Position numbers and translations under genes: made by a program. From the NCBI GenBank assembly GCA_018223435.1, contig JAGTTO010000001.1, forward strand, positions 558,001 to 622,000: 64,000 bases of DNA, written 5' to 3'. This stretch comes from Lachnospiraceae bacterium Marseille-Q4251 (GTDB taxonomy: Bacteria > Bacillota > Clostridia > Lachnospirales > Lachnospiraceae). Positions 9,567 through 18,907 of this stretch are shown here, in pieces. The notes beneath the pieces were generated by a model. That model was not told the origin of the DNA, did no database searches, and saw only the letters and a list, made by a program, of their open reading frames with translations. Position 1 is the first letter of the stretch. Every line of letters begins with the position of its first letter.

Positions 9567-11283
9567 TTATTTTTCTTTTTGTTCTTCCACGATGACTTTG
9601 CATCGCTTTTTATAAAAAGCCACACCATAAAACAGCAGGTCATGCCGACCGTCATTTTTCAGGTATTCCTCATACCTTCGATCTTTCATCTGTGCAATTG
9701 CTTTTTCACAGGCTTTATCCAGACCAGCTGCTTCCCTCGAATACTTGAGTTCAAAAATAATTCCGCTATCCGGATTTTCTGTTTCCACAACAATATCAGC
9801 AAAGCCTTCTCCTGCTTCTACATTCGATTTCACCAGCCAGTCAGAATTTCCAGCCAAAAAACCCACTAAAAAAGTATGATAGGAGTTCTCTTTTTCTGCC
9901 TCCGGCGCTTTTGTATCAAAAACACTGATGGAATTACTGAGTGTCCGATTCAGATATTTTTCTATCGACTCCGTATTTCCTTTTTCAACCGCAGTCCAGA
10001 AAGCTGTCAGCTGCCCTGTATTGCTCAGAACCGTATGGCTGAACCACTCCTGTATCTGAAGCTTATACACTTCTCTGACTTCTTTATTTGGGATAACCAG
10101 CTTATATGCTCCAAGTTCTGTTCTTCCGGTCTGGGTCAGATATCCCGTTGTAAACAAAACACTCCATAAGTTGTCAATGTGATTGTCGATCTCATCATAA
10201 GTAAGCTCCATCCGGACAGATTTTTCGATAGCCTCACCTGCAATCAGGCGTTCGATTTCATCCCGCGTCGTTTTGTTTGCTTTATCAATGAAGCGTTTCA
10301 CAAGCTCCTTGCCGCTGGTATTCAGCCAGTAAGACTGCGGCTGTGCTCCCGGCTCACCACAAAGTCTGTCCACATGGTTAATGACATCCCAGGGACAATA
10401 GATATCCGCATCACCAAAACGATAACCATCATACCATTCTTTCACTTCTTCCAGATGGTCTTCCAAATGATAGGTTTTCAAAAGCTCCCTGACGTCCTTT
10501 TCCGTAAATCCAAACTGCTCATCAAAACGGGAATCTGTGATGGAAAGAACCTTAAAATTATTCAGCCCCGTAAAAATACTTTCTTTGGAAACGCGCAGAC
10601 ATCCGGTTAAAACAGCAAACTGTAAAAAACTGTTTGTCTTCAAAGCCTCCCCAAATAATGCACGGATCAAAGCTGTCATTTCTCTGTAATAACCATGCTG
10701 ATAAGCCTTATCCAGAGGCACATCATACTCATCAATCAGAATGATCGTTTTCTGTCCATAATACCGAAACAGTAATTCCGATAAAGTCTGTAAACCGGCT
10801 TCAAGACTTTCTTCATCCATCGAATATTTTCCATTGTACAAACGGGTCAGGGCACGATACCTTTCTTTTTCATTGTCCGTCAGTTTATCGCTGTCCTTCA
10901 GAAAATCAAACCGTTCTGCCTCCAGAGCAAGCAGTCTGACGAGCTTAGCCTTTGCTTTTTCAAATGTAAGTCCGTCCACGCCCGCCCTTCAATGAAAGAA
11001 ATATAACCGGAAATTTTCCCAGATACTCTTCACAAAGCTGTTTGTTCTGTGAAATATAAAGGCCATCAAACAGCGTCCTGTCTGTTCCGATCTCGAAAAA
11101 GTAGCGGAGCATACTCATATTCAAAGTCTTCCCAAAGCGCCGGGGCCTGGTAAAGAGATTCACCTTTCCCCAGTTTTCGAGAAGCTGTTCGATCAGCTTC
11201 GTTTTATCAACATAATAAAAACCAAGTCGGCGGATTTCCTGAAAATCTTCTATACCGACAGGTAATTTCAATGATACCGCCAT
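9567..11283 (-). pseudogene. AAA-ATPase/PD-(D/E)XK family gene, frameshifted
   Basis: The 5' part (start at 11283, MAVSLKLPVGIEDF, preceded by AAGGGAG) encodes the family N-terminus and P-loop RPRRFGKTLNMSM and runs to FLSLKGG. The remainder (DGLTFEKAKAKLV onward, to 9567) is in another frame and includes the DEYDVPLD Walker B-like strand and the nuclease-fold end (GEGFADIVVE, FELKYSREA). The break coincides with a tandem CGCC duplication at 10979-10987: removing four bases restores FLSLKG-V-DGLTFEKA. The gene is otherwise intact, so this is either a recent slippage mutation or a sequence error. It is a diverged relative of the neighbouring gene at 7750. Confidence 0.85.
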
Positions 11284-11339
11284 ATAAGCCACTCCCTTCT
11301 GCTTCTGATTTGGCAAACATAGCAGAAAGCGAAGATTTT

Positions 11340-11915
11340 TTACTCTTTGTCGGTCTTCTTAAGATCCTGCTCAGCGATCTTCTCCAGAATTTCTCTGGCT
11401 GTAACTGCCTCCAACTCTGTGGCTTTTCCGTCCTTATTTCTCACGATATGAAGGTAAACGCGGTCGGCTTTGGAACCGCCGTCAGACCAGGTGGAAATGG
11501 AACCGTCATCATCAAGAATGACATTGACATTGTCTCCTTTCCAAGTATAAACACCATATTTACACTGGATTCCCAGTTTTTCATATTCAACGATGCGCTT
11601 CTGCTCAGCCTTTAAAAACTCTTCTTCATCCATGGTGCCTTCCGAGTCTCCGGTGACATAGGTGGACTCGCTCACGGCATAGGCATCCAATGTCCCGTCA
11701 TCGACAGCCTCCCCCGCTTCCCAGTCATAGAGGTCGCTGTCTTCTGTCTTAATCTCCTCATCCTCCTCTGTGGTCGTCTCCACCTTTCCGTCGTATACGG
11801 TGATATATTTTGTATTTCCGTCCTCATCCTCCACCGCATAAGTCTTTGCCTCCGCTCCCAGAGAGAAAGCTGCCAGGGTTCCCATTGCCACCAATACTGC
11901 TAATCTTTTCTTCAT
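11340..11915 (-). CDS. Secreted acidic protein of unknown function
   Basis: The 191-residue product starts with a clear signal peptide (MKKRLAVLVAMGTLAAFSLGAEA, probable cleavage after AEA). The mature part is rich in Asp and Glu, with an acidic linker at about 45-95 (TTEEDEEIKTED) and a possible small folded domain afterwards (LGIQCKYGVYTWKGDNVNV to LHIVRNKDGKATELEAV). There is no lipobox or anchor. It lies 64 bases downstream of a two-component system, so it may be in that operon or regulon. I do not recognise the family. Confidence 0.75.
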   Translation of the reverse strand: MKKRLAVLVAMGTLAAFSLGAEAKTYAVEDEDGNTKYITVYDGKVETTTEEDEEIKTEDSDLYDWEAGEAVDDGTLDAYAVSESTYVTGDSEGTMDEEEFLKAEQKRIVEYEKLGIQCKYGVYTWKGDNVNVILDDDGSISTWSDGGSKADRVYLHIVRNKDGKATELEAVTAREILEKIAEQDLKKTDKE

Positions 11916-11979
11916 AAAAAATCACGCTCCTGTTTTTATTTTTTCCAGAAATGTTTTTCTCATTTCTGTTGTCCCTATC

Positions 11980-13503
11980 TTAGCGCGTCTTTATGGGAGT
12001 TTCAGGGAGCCTTTGTGTGGATTCTGTGTGATTTTCTTTCAATCGGAACCAGAAACGGACGCCTCCGGCCGTGTTTTCCGCCCCGTAGGCCGCCCCGTGG
12101 GCATCCAGAATCATCCGGACAATGTAGAGCCCCAGGCCGCTTCCTCCGGATTTCCTGTTTCGGGAATCTTCCACCCGGTAAAAAGCTTCAAAAAGCTTCG
12201 GCAGGGCTTCCTCCGGAATGGACGTCCCTTCATTTTCCAGCGAAAAGCCGTTTTCCTGAAAGCAGACCGTCAGCTTCGCCCCTTTCGGAGAATAGCGGAT
12301 CGCATTGGTGAGAAAGTTCCGGAAGACTTTTTTCATCCCTTCGGAATCCGCCAGCGCATAGGCATGCTCCGGAATCTCCCCGGTAAGCTCCATCTCTTTT
12401 TCCTCCAGAAGCTCCCAGACCTCTGCCATCTCCTGCCGGAAAAGCTCCGCCAGATCCGTTTTCTTTCTCTCTGTTTTCCAGGTTCCGGTTCCCATGCGGG
12501 AAATCGTCAGGATTTCTTTTACCATGGTCTCCAGGGTTTCCGTCACCTCATAGGACCGCTGAAGATACCGCTCATGGTCCCGGTACTCCCCCACGCCCTC
12601 CAGCATGCCGCCGAGATGGCCTTTGAGGATCGTCACCGGCGTTTTCAGCTCATGGGAGGCCGCCGCGAAAAAGAGCTTCAATTCTTCATTAGCGGAACGA
12701 AGATCCGAGAGCGCGGTGGAAAGGCTGTCGGAAAGCTCGTTTAGATTCTTTGCCAGAACGCCGATCTCGTCTTTTCTCTTTTCCTCACAGTGTTCGCCAA
12801 AATCCAGAGCCGCCATCTTTCTTGACACCCGGCTCAGACGAAGAATCGGCCGTACCAGATACCAGGAAGCCAGAATGGCACAGAAAAAGGCGATGAGAAG
12901 AGTGATACCCAACACCATCGGAAAAATCCTTTTGACGATGGCTGCCGCCTGACTTACCGCCTCCATATCTCCCACTACCAGGAGCGTGTAAGCTTTTCCG
13001 CCCACCGTAACCTTATAGCTTTTCACAGCAGAAGGATAGCTGGTGCTGAGAGTAAAATACCCCGCATCTGAAACCGTAACTCCGTAAGTGTCATCCCCCA
13101 GCTCCTCCGCAGCCTCGTCGCTGACGGCAATTCCGCTGAAGGTCACAAGCCCGTCTTCTTCCACAACCATACTTTCTTCACTTCCTGTACTCACCGTGTC
13201 TGCGACTTCCGTCTCGACCTCGGGAAAAACCTGATTTCCTTCCTTATCCAGCACTGTCACGGAAGCCTGATTGTTCCGCTCGAAAAACTCCAGAAAATTT
13301 TCCGCTTCCTCAATGGAAGCATAGGATTCCAGCTCCGTTTTCAGAGATTCCGAAACCGCCGCCAGGTCTTTTTCCAGGGAGTTTCGATAGGTTTTGGGCA
13401 AAAAAACGGCCACCGAAGTATAGGTGATCCCGCTGATGGCCAGCAAAAGAAACAGCGTCAGAATAAAAATTTTCAGCGTCAGGCTACTTCTTAATCTTTT
13501 CAA
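11980..13503 (-). CDS. Sensor histidine kinase (two-component system)
   Basis: The 507-residue protein has membrane segment 1 at about 10-33, an extracytoplasmic sensor of about 155 residues, membrane segment 2 at about 190-215, a HAMP linker, a HisKA dimerisation helix with ASHELKTPVTILKGH (phospho-acceptor His), and a HATPase domain with FRNFLTNAIRYSP (N box) and GSGLGLYIVRMIL (G box). It overlaps the upstream response-regulator gene by 20 bases, so they form one unit. The stimulus is not predictable; the downstream secreted protein and nearby cell-wall genes suggest an envelope signal. Confidence 0.93.
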   Translation of the reverse strand: MKRLRSSLTLKIFILTLFLLLAISGITYTSVAVFLPKTYRNSLEKDLAAVSESLKTELESYASIEEAENFLEFFERNNQASVTVLDKEGNQVFPEVETEVADTVSTGSEESMVVEEDGLVTFSGIAVSDEAAEELGDDTYGVTVSDAGYFTLSTSYPSAVKSYKVTVGGKAYTLLVVGDMEAVSQAAAIVKRIFPMVLGITLLIAFFCAILASWYLVRPILRLSRVSRKMAALDFGEHCEEKRKDEIGVLAKNLNELSDSLSTALSDLRSANEELKLFFAAASHELKTPVTILKGHLGGMLEGVGEYRDHERYLQRSYEVTETLETMVKEILTISRMGTGTWKTERKKTDLAELFRQEMAEVWELLEEKEMELTGEIPEHAYALADSEGMKKVFRNFLTNAIRYSPKGAKLTVCFQENGFSLENEGTSIPEEALPKLFEAFYRVEDSRNRKSGGSGLGLYIVRMILDAHGAAYGAENTAGGVRFWFRLKENHTESTQRLPETPIKTR

Positions 13504-14152
13504 GCCGGTATCCCACTCCTCTCACAGTCTCAATGAGCTGATTTCCTAATTTTTTCCGAAGGTTCTTGATGTGGGTGTCCACGATCCGCTCGTCCCCGAA
13601 ATAGTCCTCACCCCAGACCTGATCCAGAAGATTCTGCCGGGTAAAAACCCTGCCGGGGTTCTTGAGAAACAGCCGGAGAAGATCAAATTCTTTCTGGGTG
13701 AGCTCCACTTCCTGCCCTTCGTTAAAAAGATGATGACCTTCCTCATCTAACTTCAACCCACCGTAAACCAGGTCTTTTTTCTGCTCGGTCCTGCCCGTAC
13801 GGCGAAGGACCGCAGCAATCTTACAGAGCAGCACCGGCATGTCAAAAGGCTTCGGAATGTAGTCGTCCGCCTGGAGATGAAAGCCTCGTACCTGATCCTC
13901 CACGCTGTCCTTGGCTGTCACCATGAGCACCGGAACCAGAGATTCTTTCCGGATCAGCTCCAGCACCGCAAAGCCATCCACCTTCGGAAGCATCACATCC
14001 AGAAGGACGAGGTCCGGCCCCCAACTCTGAAAAGCCGCCAGACCTTCCACGCCGTCCTCCGCCAGACGCACCTCATAGCCTTCCGCCATCAGATAGTTTT
14101 TCAATACCTCCTGAATATCCGCATCATCCTCTACCACCAGAATCTTTTCCAT
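13484..14152 (-). CDS. OmpR/PhoB-type response regulator
   Basis: The 222-residue protein has a receiver domain with the acidic pocket VEDDAD, phospho-acceptor Asp in LVLLDVMLP and Lys in KPFDMPVL, then a winged-helix DNA-binding domain (about 125-220) with LTQKEFDLLRLFLKNPGRVF and a VRGVGYRLEK end. The ATG at 14152 follows AAAGGAGA. It precedes and overlaps its cognate kinase gene. Confidence 0.95.
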   Translation of the reverse strand: MEKILVVEDDADIQEVLKNYLMAEGYEVRLAEDGVEGLAAFQSWGPDLVLLDVMLPKVDGFAVLELIRKESLVPVLMVTAKDSVEDQVRGFHLQADDYIPKPFDMPVLLCKIAAVLRRTGRTEQKKDLVYGGLKLDEEGHHLFNEGQEVELTQKEFDLLRLFLKNPGRVFTRQNLLDQVWGEDYFGDERIVDTHIKNLRKKLGNQLIETVRGVGYRLEKIKK

Positions 14153-14226
14153 AAGTTCTCCTTTTATTACACTATTGGCTTCCAGTCTATCACATCTTTA
14201 TGTGATTTTCATGGAGAATCACATAG

Positions 14227-14268
14227 AAAAAACCTGCTGCCAGGCTTTTTTCCTGACAACAGGCTTTT
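14227..14268 (-). terminator. Terminator of the amidase-YARHG operon
   Basis: On the minus strand a 12-bp stem with two G-T pairs (CCTGTTGTCAGG and CCTGGCAGCAGG) is followed by six T. It lies just after the stop codon at 14276. Confidence 0.8.
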
Positions 14269-14275
14269 CGTCGTA

Positions 14276-15388
14276 TCAGTAGAGCTGATAGCCGTTGGGA
14301 TCCAGTGCACGCTCGTATCCATCCAGCAGTGTGATGTTTGCCAGCTCGTATTTGTTGAACACATCGGAAGAAAAATCTTCTGGAAGAATCCTTCCATAAT
14401 ACCAGGGCTTGGAATAGAAGTAATCGTTCAGCTCCTGGGAATCAAAGATCCGGCCTCTTCTGGCATAAATCTCATTTTTCGCATAGCAGACCACCTGCAG
14501 AGACAAACCTTTGACTTCTTCATCTGTCAGATACCGGGTGTCGCTGTCGTAGAAAATGAAATCATTTTCCAGCCGATCATCGTCATAATAATAATCTGAA
14601 ATTCCAACGGCATAAATGTCATAGCCCGGCTGATCCAGCACATAACCCGCTCCGCCGGTCAGAGCATTTTCCGCGTCCGTCAGAAACTTGATGTTGGTAT
14701 TTTCATAGGTATTAAACACCGCAGAATTGAAATCTGCCGGAGCGATGCTTCCGTAATACCAGGTTTTTGTGGCGAAATAATCCGTCAGCTCCCGGGAGCG
14801 GAAGGTCCGTCCATGGCGGGCATAGATCTCATTTTTTCCATAGCAGAGCTCCTGGGCACTCATGCCGGAAATATCCGCATTGGAGAGATATCTAGCATCG
14901 CTGTCCGGAAATACATAGTAATCGTTCTGCATCTCATAGGAAATGTTACCGTAAATATACTGATAAACCGCTGAAAAATCATAGCCCGGCTGATCCAGCA
15001 CATAACCGCCGCTTCTAAGAGCGCTCTCCCGGTCAGAAAGGAGTTTGATATTGGCCGTCTCGTAGACGTTGAGAACAGAAGAAGAAAATTCAGAGGGACT
15101 GATGCAGCCGTAATACCAGAGCTGCTCTTCAAAGTAATTAGTCAGCTCCTGGGACTGGAACATCCGTCCATGGCGGGCATAGATTTCGTTTTTCGCATAG
15201 CAGACCACCTGCAGAGGCATATCCTGAATATCCGCTGAACTCAGATACTCGATATCCACATCGGGGATGATAAACTCATAAGCCTTTGCATCGGCCTCCG
15301 CTCCCATGGCCCCGAAAGTACCGCTCAAAATCATGCTGAGAACAAACAGGCAGACTACCTGCCACATCTTTTTCCTGTCTTTTTTCAT
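14276..15388 (-). CDS. Secreted protein with three YARHG domains
   Basis: The 370-residue protein has a signal peptide (MKKDRKKMWQVVCLFVLSM, cleavage probably near GAMGAEA). Three repeats of about 115 residues follow, each with a YARHG core: CYAKNEIYARHGRMF, CYGKNEIYARHGRTF and CYAKNEIYARRGRIF (His replaced by Arg in the third), each followed by a WYYG motif. The repeats are linked by LDQPGYD segments. YARHG domains are extracellular and suspected to act in cell-wall binding. The gene lies 24 bases after the amidase fusion gene, has AGGAGG before its ATG, and is followed by a terminator, so the pair forms an envelope operon. Confidence 0.85.
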   Translation of the reverse strand: MKKDRKKMWQVVCLFVLSMILSGTFGAMGAEADAKAYEFIIPDVDIEYLSSADIQDMPLQVVCYAKNEIYARHGRMFQSQELTNYFEEQLWYYGCISPSEFSSSVLNVYETANIKLLSDRESALRSGGYVLDQPGYDFSAVYQYIYGNISYEMQNDYYVFPDSDARYLSNADISGMSAQELCYGKNEIYARHGRTFRSRELTDYFATKTWYYGSIAPADFNSAVFNTYENTNIKFLTDAENALTGGAGYVLDQPGYDIYAVGISDYYYDDDRLENDFIFYDSDTRYLTDEEVKGLSLQVVCYAKNEIYARRGRIFDSQELNDYFYSKPWYYGRILPEDFSSDVFNKYELANITLLDGYERALDPNGYQLY

Positions 15389-15412
15389 ATAAAATCCTCC
15401 TTTCCATGGATT

Positions 15413-16954
15413 TTATGACCGGACCACATCGGAAAAGAACAGGTAGGTTCTCTCCGAAATTCCCCGGATCACACTCTGAGCGCTTCCGTTATCTGCGATG
15501 TCATTGGAAAGCACGCAGAGAATATAAGGGTATCTTCCATTCATAATGATGGCTACATCATTTTCAATACTTCCAAGACCGTAACCCGACGGCATTTCTC
15601 CGGTCTTATTGGCGGTTTCCACACCGTTTGGAAGACCTGCGGGAATCTTTCCCTTTACGGTCTGTCCTTCCAGGAGCTCCAACATTTTTCCGGAAGCCTC
15701 CACATTGAGAAGGGTGCCGTTATAAAGGCCGGAAAGGAAGGCAGCGCAGTCCGCCGCAGAGGTATAATTGTCATCTGTGGGATTTTCCGCCAGAAAACGT
15801 CTGCCAAGATGAGTGGCCGTAAAGTCATGTTCCTTACAGAACTCGTTCACCACAGCGGCTCCCGCCTCAAAATCTCCCTGGCCCAGCCGGGTCACAAGCT
15901 CGTTGGCGGCGTTATTATCACTGACCGCAATCATCGCTGTCAGAAGATCTTTCAGTTCCCCGTCATAAGCTTCTCCCATGGGAATCAGCTCCTTGCCGCA
16001 TTCCGCCGCGTAGACGCCCCGCTCATAAACCGCTCCCATGATAAAAATCTTAATCACGCTGGCCGACTGCATGGAATCCTCCGCCTGAAGCTCCATCGTG
16101 GAACCACTGTTGAGATCCATAACTTCCACCGCCCAGTGCTCTCCTGCCTCCGTCAGCTCGTCGAGCCAGAGCTGGTTCACCTCCTGTTGCAGAGAGGTAA
16201 AATCCAGACCCTTTTCGGCCGACTCCAGCTTCGCCTCGCTCCGCACGGTCTCACTGAGGTAGAGATCCAGTCCGTCCGCGATGCCCTGAACCATGTCGTT
16301 TTCGTTCTCCTCAGATGTCATGTAGAGATCGTCACTCTCATTGCTCATGTACCCCATCTCCAGGATCGTCACCGGAATCTCGCTGAAATTGATCCCCGTC
16401 ATATCGTCCGCATAAATAACGCCGTCGTTGGAAAGCCCTGTCCGTTCACAGTATGAATCCAGCACGCACTGGGAAAGCCGTACGCTCTCTGCCGAGAGAT
16501 TTCCCACATAGGGATTCTGCTCGGAGGGCGCCATGGCAAGAGCCCCAGACACGGAGCTGTCGTCGCTGCCATTGGCGTGAATCCGGATGCAGGCTTCCGC
16601 TCCTGAATCATTGGCCAGTTGCGCCCGTTCCTGATTGCTGATGGCCGTATCGTTGTCCTCCCGCGTCATGACCACCTCGTAACCCCGGCTGATCAGCTCG
16701 CTTTTCAGTGCCAAGGCGATGCGGAGATTCAGCTCATACTCCGGCACCCCGGAAAAACGTCCCTCCGTTCCTGTGGTGGCTTTGGCCTTCGTTTCCGATG
16801 AACCGGGAGCCATCGCCTCCTGAGCGCTCATATCCACCCAGCTTCCCTGATGCCCCGGATCAATGGCAATCTTTCGTTTTCCGGCAGCCTCCGCCTGGCC
16901 TGCCAAAAGAAAAAACGCAAAGAAACAGACTGCCGCCGTTACCCATTTTTTCAT
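15413..16954 (-). CDS. Secreted N-acetylmuramoyl-L-alanine amidase fused to a class A beta-lactamase-fold serine hydrolase
   Basis: The 513-residue protein has a signal peptide (cleavage near AEA, residue 23). Residues about 28-235 are an Amidase_3 domain with likely zinc ligands His35 (IAIDPGHQG), Glu72 or Glu74 and His126 (IHANGS), and catalytic Glu199 (ILEMGYMSN). Residues about 250-513 have the fold signature of class A beta-lactamases: S299-V-I-K302, S345-D-N347 and K450-T-G452. The omega-loop Glu that deacylates beta-lactams is not evident (RRFLAENPTDDN replaces the usual E-x-x-L-N), so peptidoglycan peptide cleavage is a more likely role than antibiotic hydrolysis. Both activities are inferred from motifs. 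Confidence 0.88.
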   Translation of the reverse strand: MKKWVTAAVCFFAFFLLAGQAEAAGKRKIAIDPGHQGSWVDMSAQEAMAPGSSETKAKATTGTEGRFSGVPEYELNLRIALALKSELISRGYEVVMTREDNDTAISNQERAQLANDSGAEACIRIHANGSDDSSVSGALAMAPSEQNPYVGNLSAESVRLSQCVLDSYCERTGLSNDGVIYADDMTGINFSEIPVTILEMGYMSNESDDLYMTSEENENDMVQGIADGLDLYLSETVRSEAKLESAEKGLDFTSLQQEVNQLWLDELTEAGEHWAVEVMDLNSGSTMELQAEDSMQSASVIKIFIMGAVYERGVYAAECGKELIPMGEAYDGELKDLLTAMIAVSDNNAANELVTRLGQGDFEAGAAVVNEFCKEHDFTATHLGRRFLAENPTDDNYTSAADCAAFLSGLYNGTLLNVEASGKMLELLEGQTVKGKIPAGLPNGVETANKTGEMPSGYGLGSIENDVAIIMNGRYPYILCVLSNDIADNGSAQSVIRGISERTYLFFSDVVRS

Positions 16955-16993
16955 ACACCGTTCTCCTTCCGCTCCTTAAATATCCGGCCTATG

Positions 16994-17028
16994 AAAAAAA
17001 GCCATGATATTCTTCTTCATGGCTTTAT
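16994..17028 (-). terminator. Terminator of the MATE transporter gene
   Basis: On the minus strand AAAGCCATGA and TCATGGCTTT form a 10-bp stem followed by a T-run. It lies 22 bases after the MATE stop codon. Confidence 0.85.
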
Positions 17029-17049
17029 TATAACTTACTTTCCGCCGCT

Positions 17050-18423
17050 TCACAATCTATTTTTCGCCGACTCTACATTACTTTTGAAGCGCTGATCCAG
17101 ATCCTTCATAATAAAATGATACATCACAAGAAGCAGGGCGGAAGCCAGGATCCAGGCCACAGGACTGGCCATACAGGTACCGAAATAACTGCGGTAATGA
17201 GCGGCCACGAGGGCTGTGGCTCCACGGCCCACAAGCTCAGCCACGCCTGCCATCATCGGAAGGAGACCGTAGCCCATTCCCTGGATACCGTTCCGATAAA
17301 TATTCACAATTGCGAGGGGAATCATAAAGATACCGATGCAACGAAGATAAATCTCCACGTTTCCAATGACTTCCTCCACATTCTCAGAGAGGAAAAGATA
17401 GGTCAGATATTTTCCGGCAAAAATAAAGAAAATGCCGGCCCCGATCCCGTACAGAAAGCCCTGCATATCCGCCGCCCGGAAGCCTTTCCGGATCCGGTCC
17501 GGTCTACCCGCGCCCATATTCTGGGCACAGTAGGTAGCCATCGTCACACCCTGGGCCACAAAGGCCTGGGTCAGAAGGTTCTCGATCTTGTTGGCCGCGG
17601 TAAAGGCCGCCACCGCGATCGAGCCGAGCATATTCAGAGCAGACTGTACCATCATCGTACCAATGGCCGTGATGGAATACTGAAGCGCCATCGGAAAACC
17701 GACCTTCAGCTGCTGAATGGAAAGATTCTTCTCAAGACGGAACTCTCCTTTTTCCATATGAAGAACCGGAACTTTCTTAATGATAAAAATCAGACAGAGA
17801 AAACCGGAAACTCCCTGAGAAATTACGGTCGCATAAGCAGCCCCTGCTACTCCCATATGGAAATAAATGATCAGCACCAGATCCAGCACAATGTTCAATC
17901 CTGCCGACAGAAGCAGAAAATAAAGAGGTGTCTTACTGTTTCCAAGTGCTCTTAAGATACTGGACAGAAGATTGTAAAGCACCTGCGTGAAGATACCGCC
18001 GCAAATAATCATAATATATGTATAGGCATCATCAAAAATATCCTCCGGCGTGTTCATAAAAGTCAAAAGCCAACGCATGCCAAGCATACTGACCAACGTC
18101 ATGGCTACTGCTACGATAAAGGACAGAATTGCTGCATTTCCTACCGTTTTCCGCATGCTCTCCATATCTCCGGCTCCGAATTTCTGTGCTGTCAGTACAG
18201 TAAAACCAGCCGTCAGTCCCAGAAGAAAGCCTAAGATCAGGAAGTTGATCGTTCCGGTGGCACCTACCGCTGCCAACGCCTTTGTTCCCACAAATTTTCC
18301 CACAATAACGGTGTCTGCCATGGAATAGACCTGCTGGAACACATTTCCGATAAAGACCGGAATCGTGAAATTCAGAATTATCTTCTGCGGATCTCCCACA
18401 GTCATGTCTTTCTCTGCTGCCAT
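17050..18423 (-). CDS. MATE-family multidrug/metabolite exporter
   Basis: The 457-residue integral membrane protein has about 12 hydrophobic segments in two pseudo-repeats. The opening FTIPVFIGNVFQQVYSMADTVIVGKFVG is the typical MATE start. Proteins of this family exchange cations (Na+ or H+) for organic substrates. The ATG at 18423 follows GAAAGGAA. It is flanked by terminators on both sides, so it is a single-gene unit. Substrate unknown. Confidence 0.93.
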   Translation of the reverse strand: MAAEKDMTVGDPQKIILNFTIPVFIGNVFQQVYSMADTVIVGKFVGTKALAAVGATGTINFLILGFLLGLTAGFTVLTAQKFGAGDMESMRKTVGNAAILSFIVAVAMTLVSMLGMRWLLTFMNTPEDIFDDAYTYIMIICGGIFTQVLYNLLSSILRALGNSKTPLYFLLLSAGLNIVLDLVLIIYFHMGVAGAAYATVISQGVSGFLCLIFIIKKVPVLHMEKGEFRLEKNLSIQQLKVGFPMALQYSITAIGTMMVQSALNMLGSIAVAAFTAANKIENLLTQAFVAQGVTMATYCAQNMGAGRPDRIRKGFRAADMQGFLYGIGAGIFFIFAGKYLTYLFLSENVEEVIGNVEIYLRCIGIFMIPLAIVNIYRNGIQGMGYGLLPMMAGVAELVGRGATALVAAHYRSYFGTCMASPVAWILASALLLVMYHFIMKDLDQRFKSNVESAKNRL

Positions 18424-18555
18424 TTTTTCATTCCTTTCACCTAGCTGTTTTGATCTTCCTTCTAAAGCATCCGCAAGGTTTCTTTGTTCCCCACTTTAGC
18501 AATTCACCGCAAATTATATAAAAAAAAGAACCTTTATGCAATTCTCAATTTCAAC

Positions 18556-18587
18556 AAAAAAACTTCTGATTTTCCAGAAGTTTTTCT
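18556..18587 (-). terminator. Terminator of the azlCD unit
   Basis: On the minus strand AAAAACTTCTG and CAGAAGTTTTT form an 11-bp stem with a T-run, just after the azlD stop. Confidence 0.88.
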
Positions 18588-18595
18588 ATCGGATA

Positions 18596-18907
18596 TCACA
18601 ATCCAAAAAGCTGTACCAGGAAAACTGCGGCAGAAGCACCTACAGCCACCTTTAAAAGTCCCTGATCAAAATAGGCCAGTCCCACGGCCATCACAGTTCC
18701 CGCGCAGGCGCTGGGCAGCGTCCCTGTGGCGGAAAAAATGGCCGGAAAGGTCATGGCCGCCAGCACAGAGTAGGGCACATAGCTTAAAAAAGACTGAATA
18801 AAACGGTTTTTGATCTTTTTCCGGAAGATTGCCATGGGAAGCATCCGGATAAGGTAAGTCACCACAGCCATCACCAGAATACTGGTTAAAATATAACGGT
18901 TACTCAT
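18596..18907 (-). CDS. azlD: Branched-chain amino acid exporter, small subunit AzlD
   Basis: The 103-residue protein has three to four membrane segments and the AzlD-type opening (a short helix, then VMAVVTYLIRMLPMAIFRKK). With AzlC it forms an exporter for branched-chain amino acids and analogues. Its start overlaps the end of azlC by eight bases, which supports a two-subunit complex. Confidence 0.9.
   Translation of the reverse strand: MSNRYILTSILVMAVVTYLIRMLPMAIFRKKIKNRFIQSFLSYVPYSVLAAMTFPAIFSATGTLPSACAGTVMAVGLAYFDQGLLKVAVGASAAVFLVQLFGL

Noticed and set aside
9470..9655. A 61-codon frame before the second AAA-ATPase gene
   Set aside because: It overlaps the end of the real gene in another frame and has no ribosome binding site.
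14276..15388. Tandem repeats in the DNA as a possible recombination artefact
   Set aside because: The repeats are diverged YARHG domains in one uninterrupted frame, which is normal for this family.
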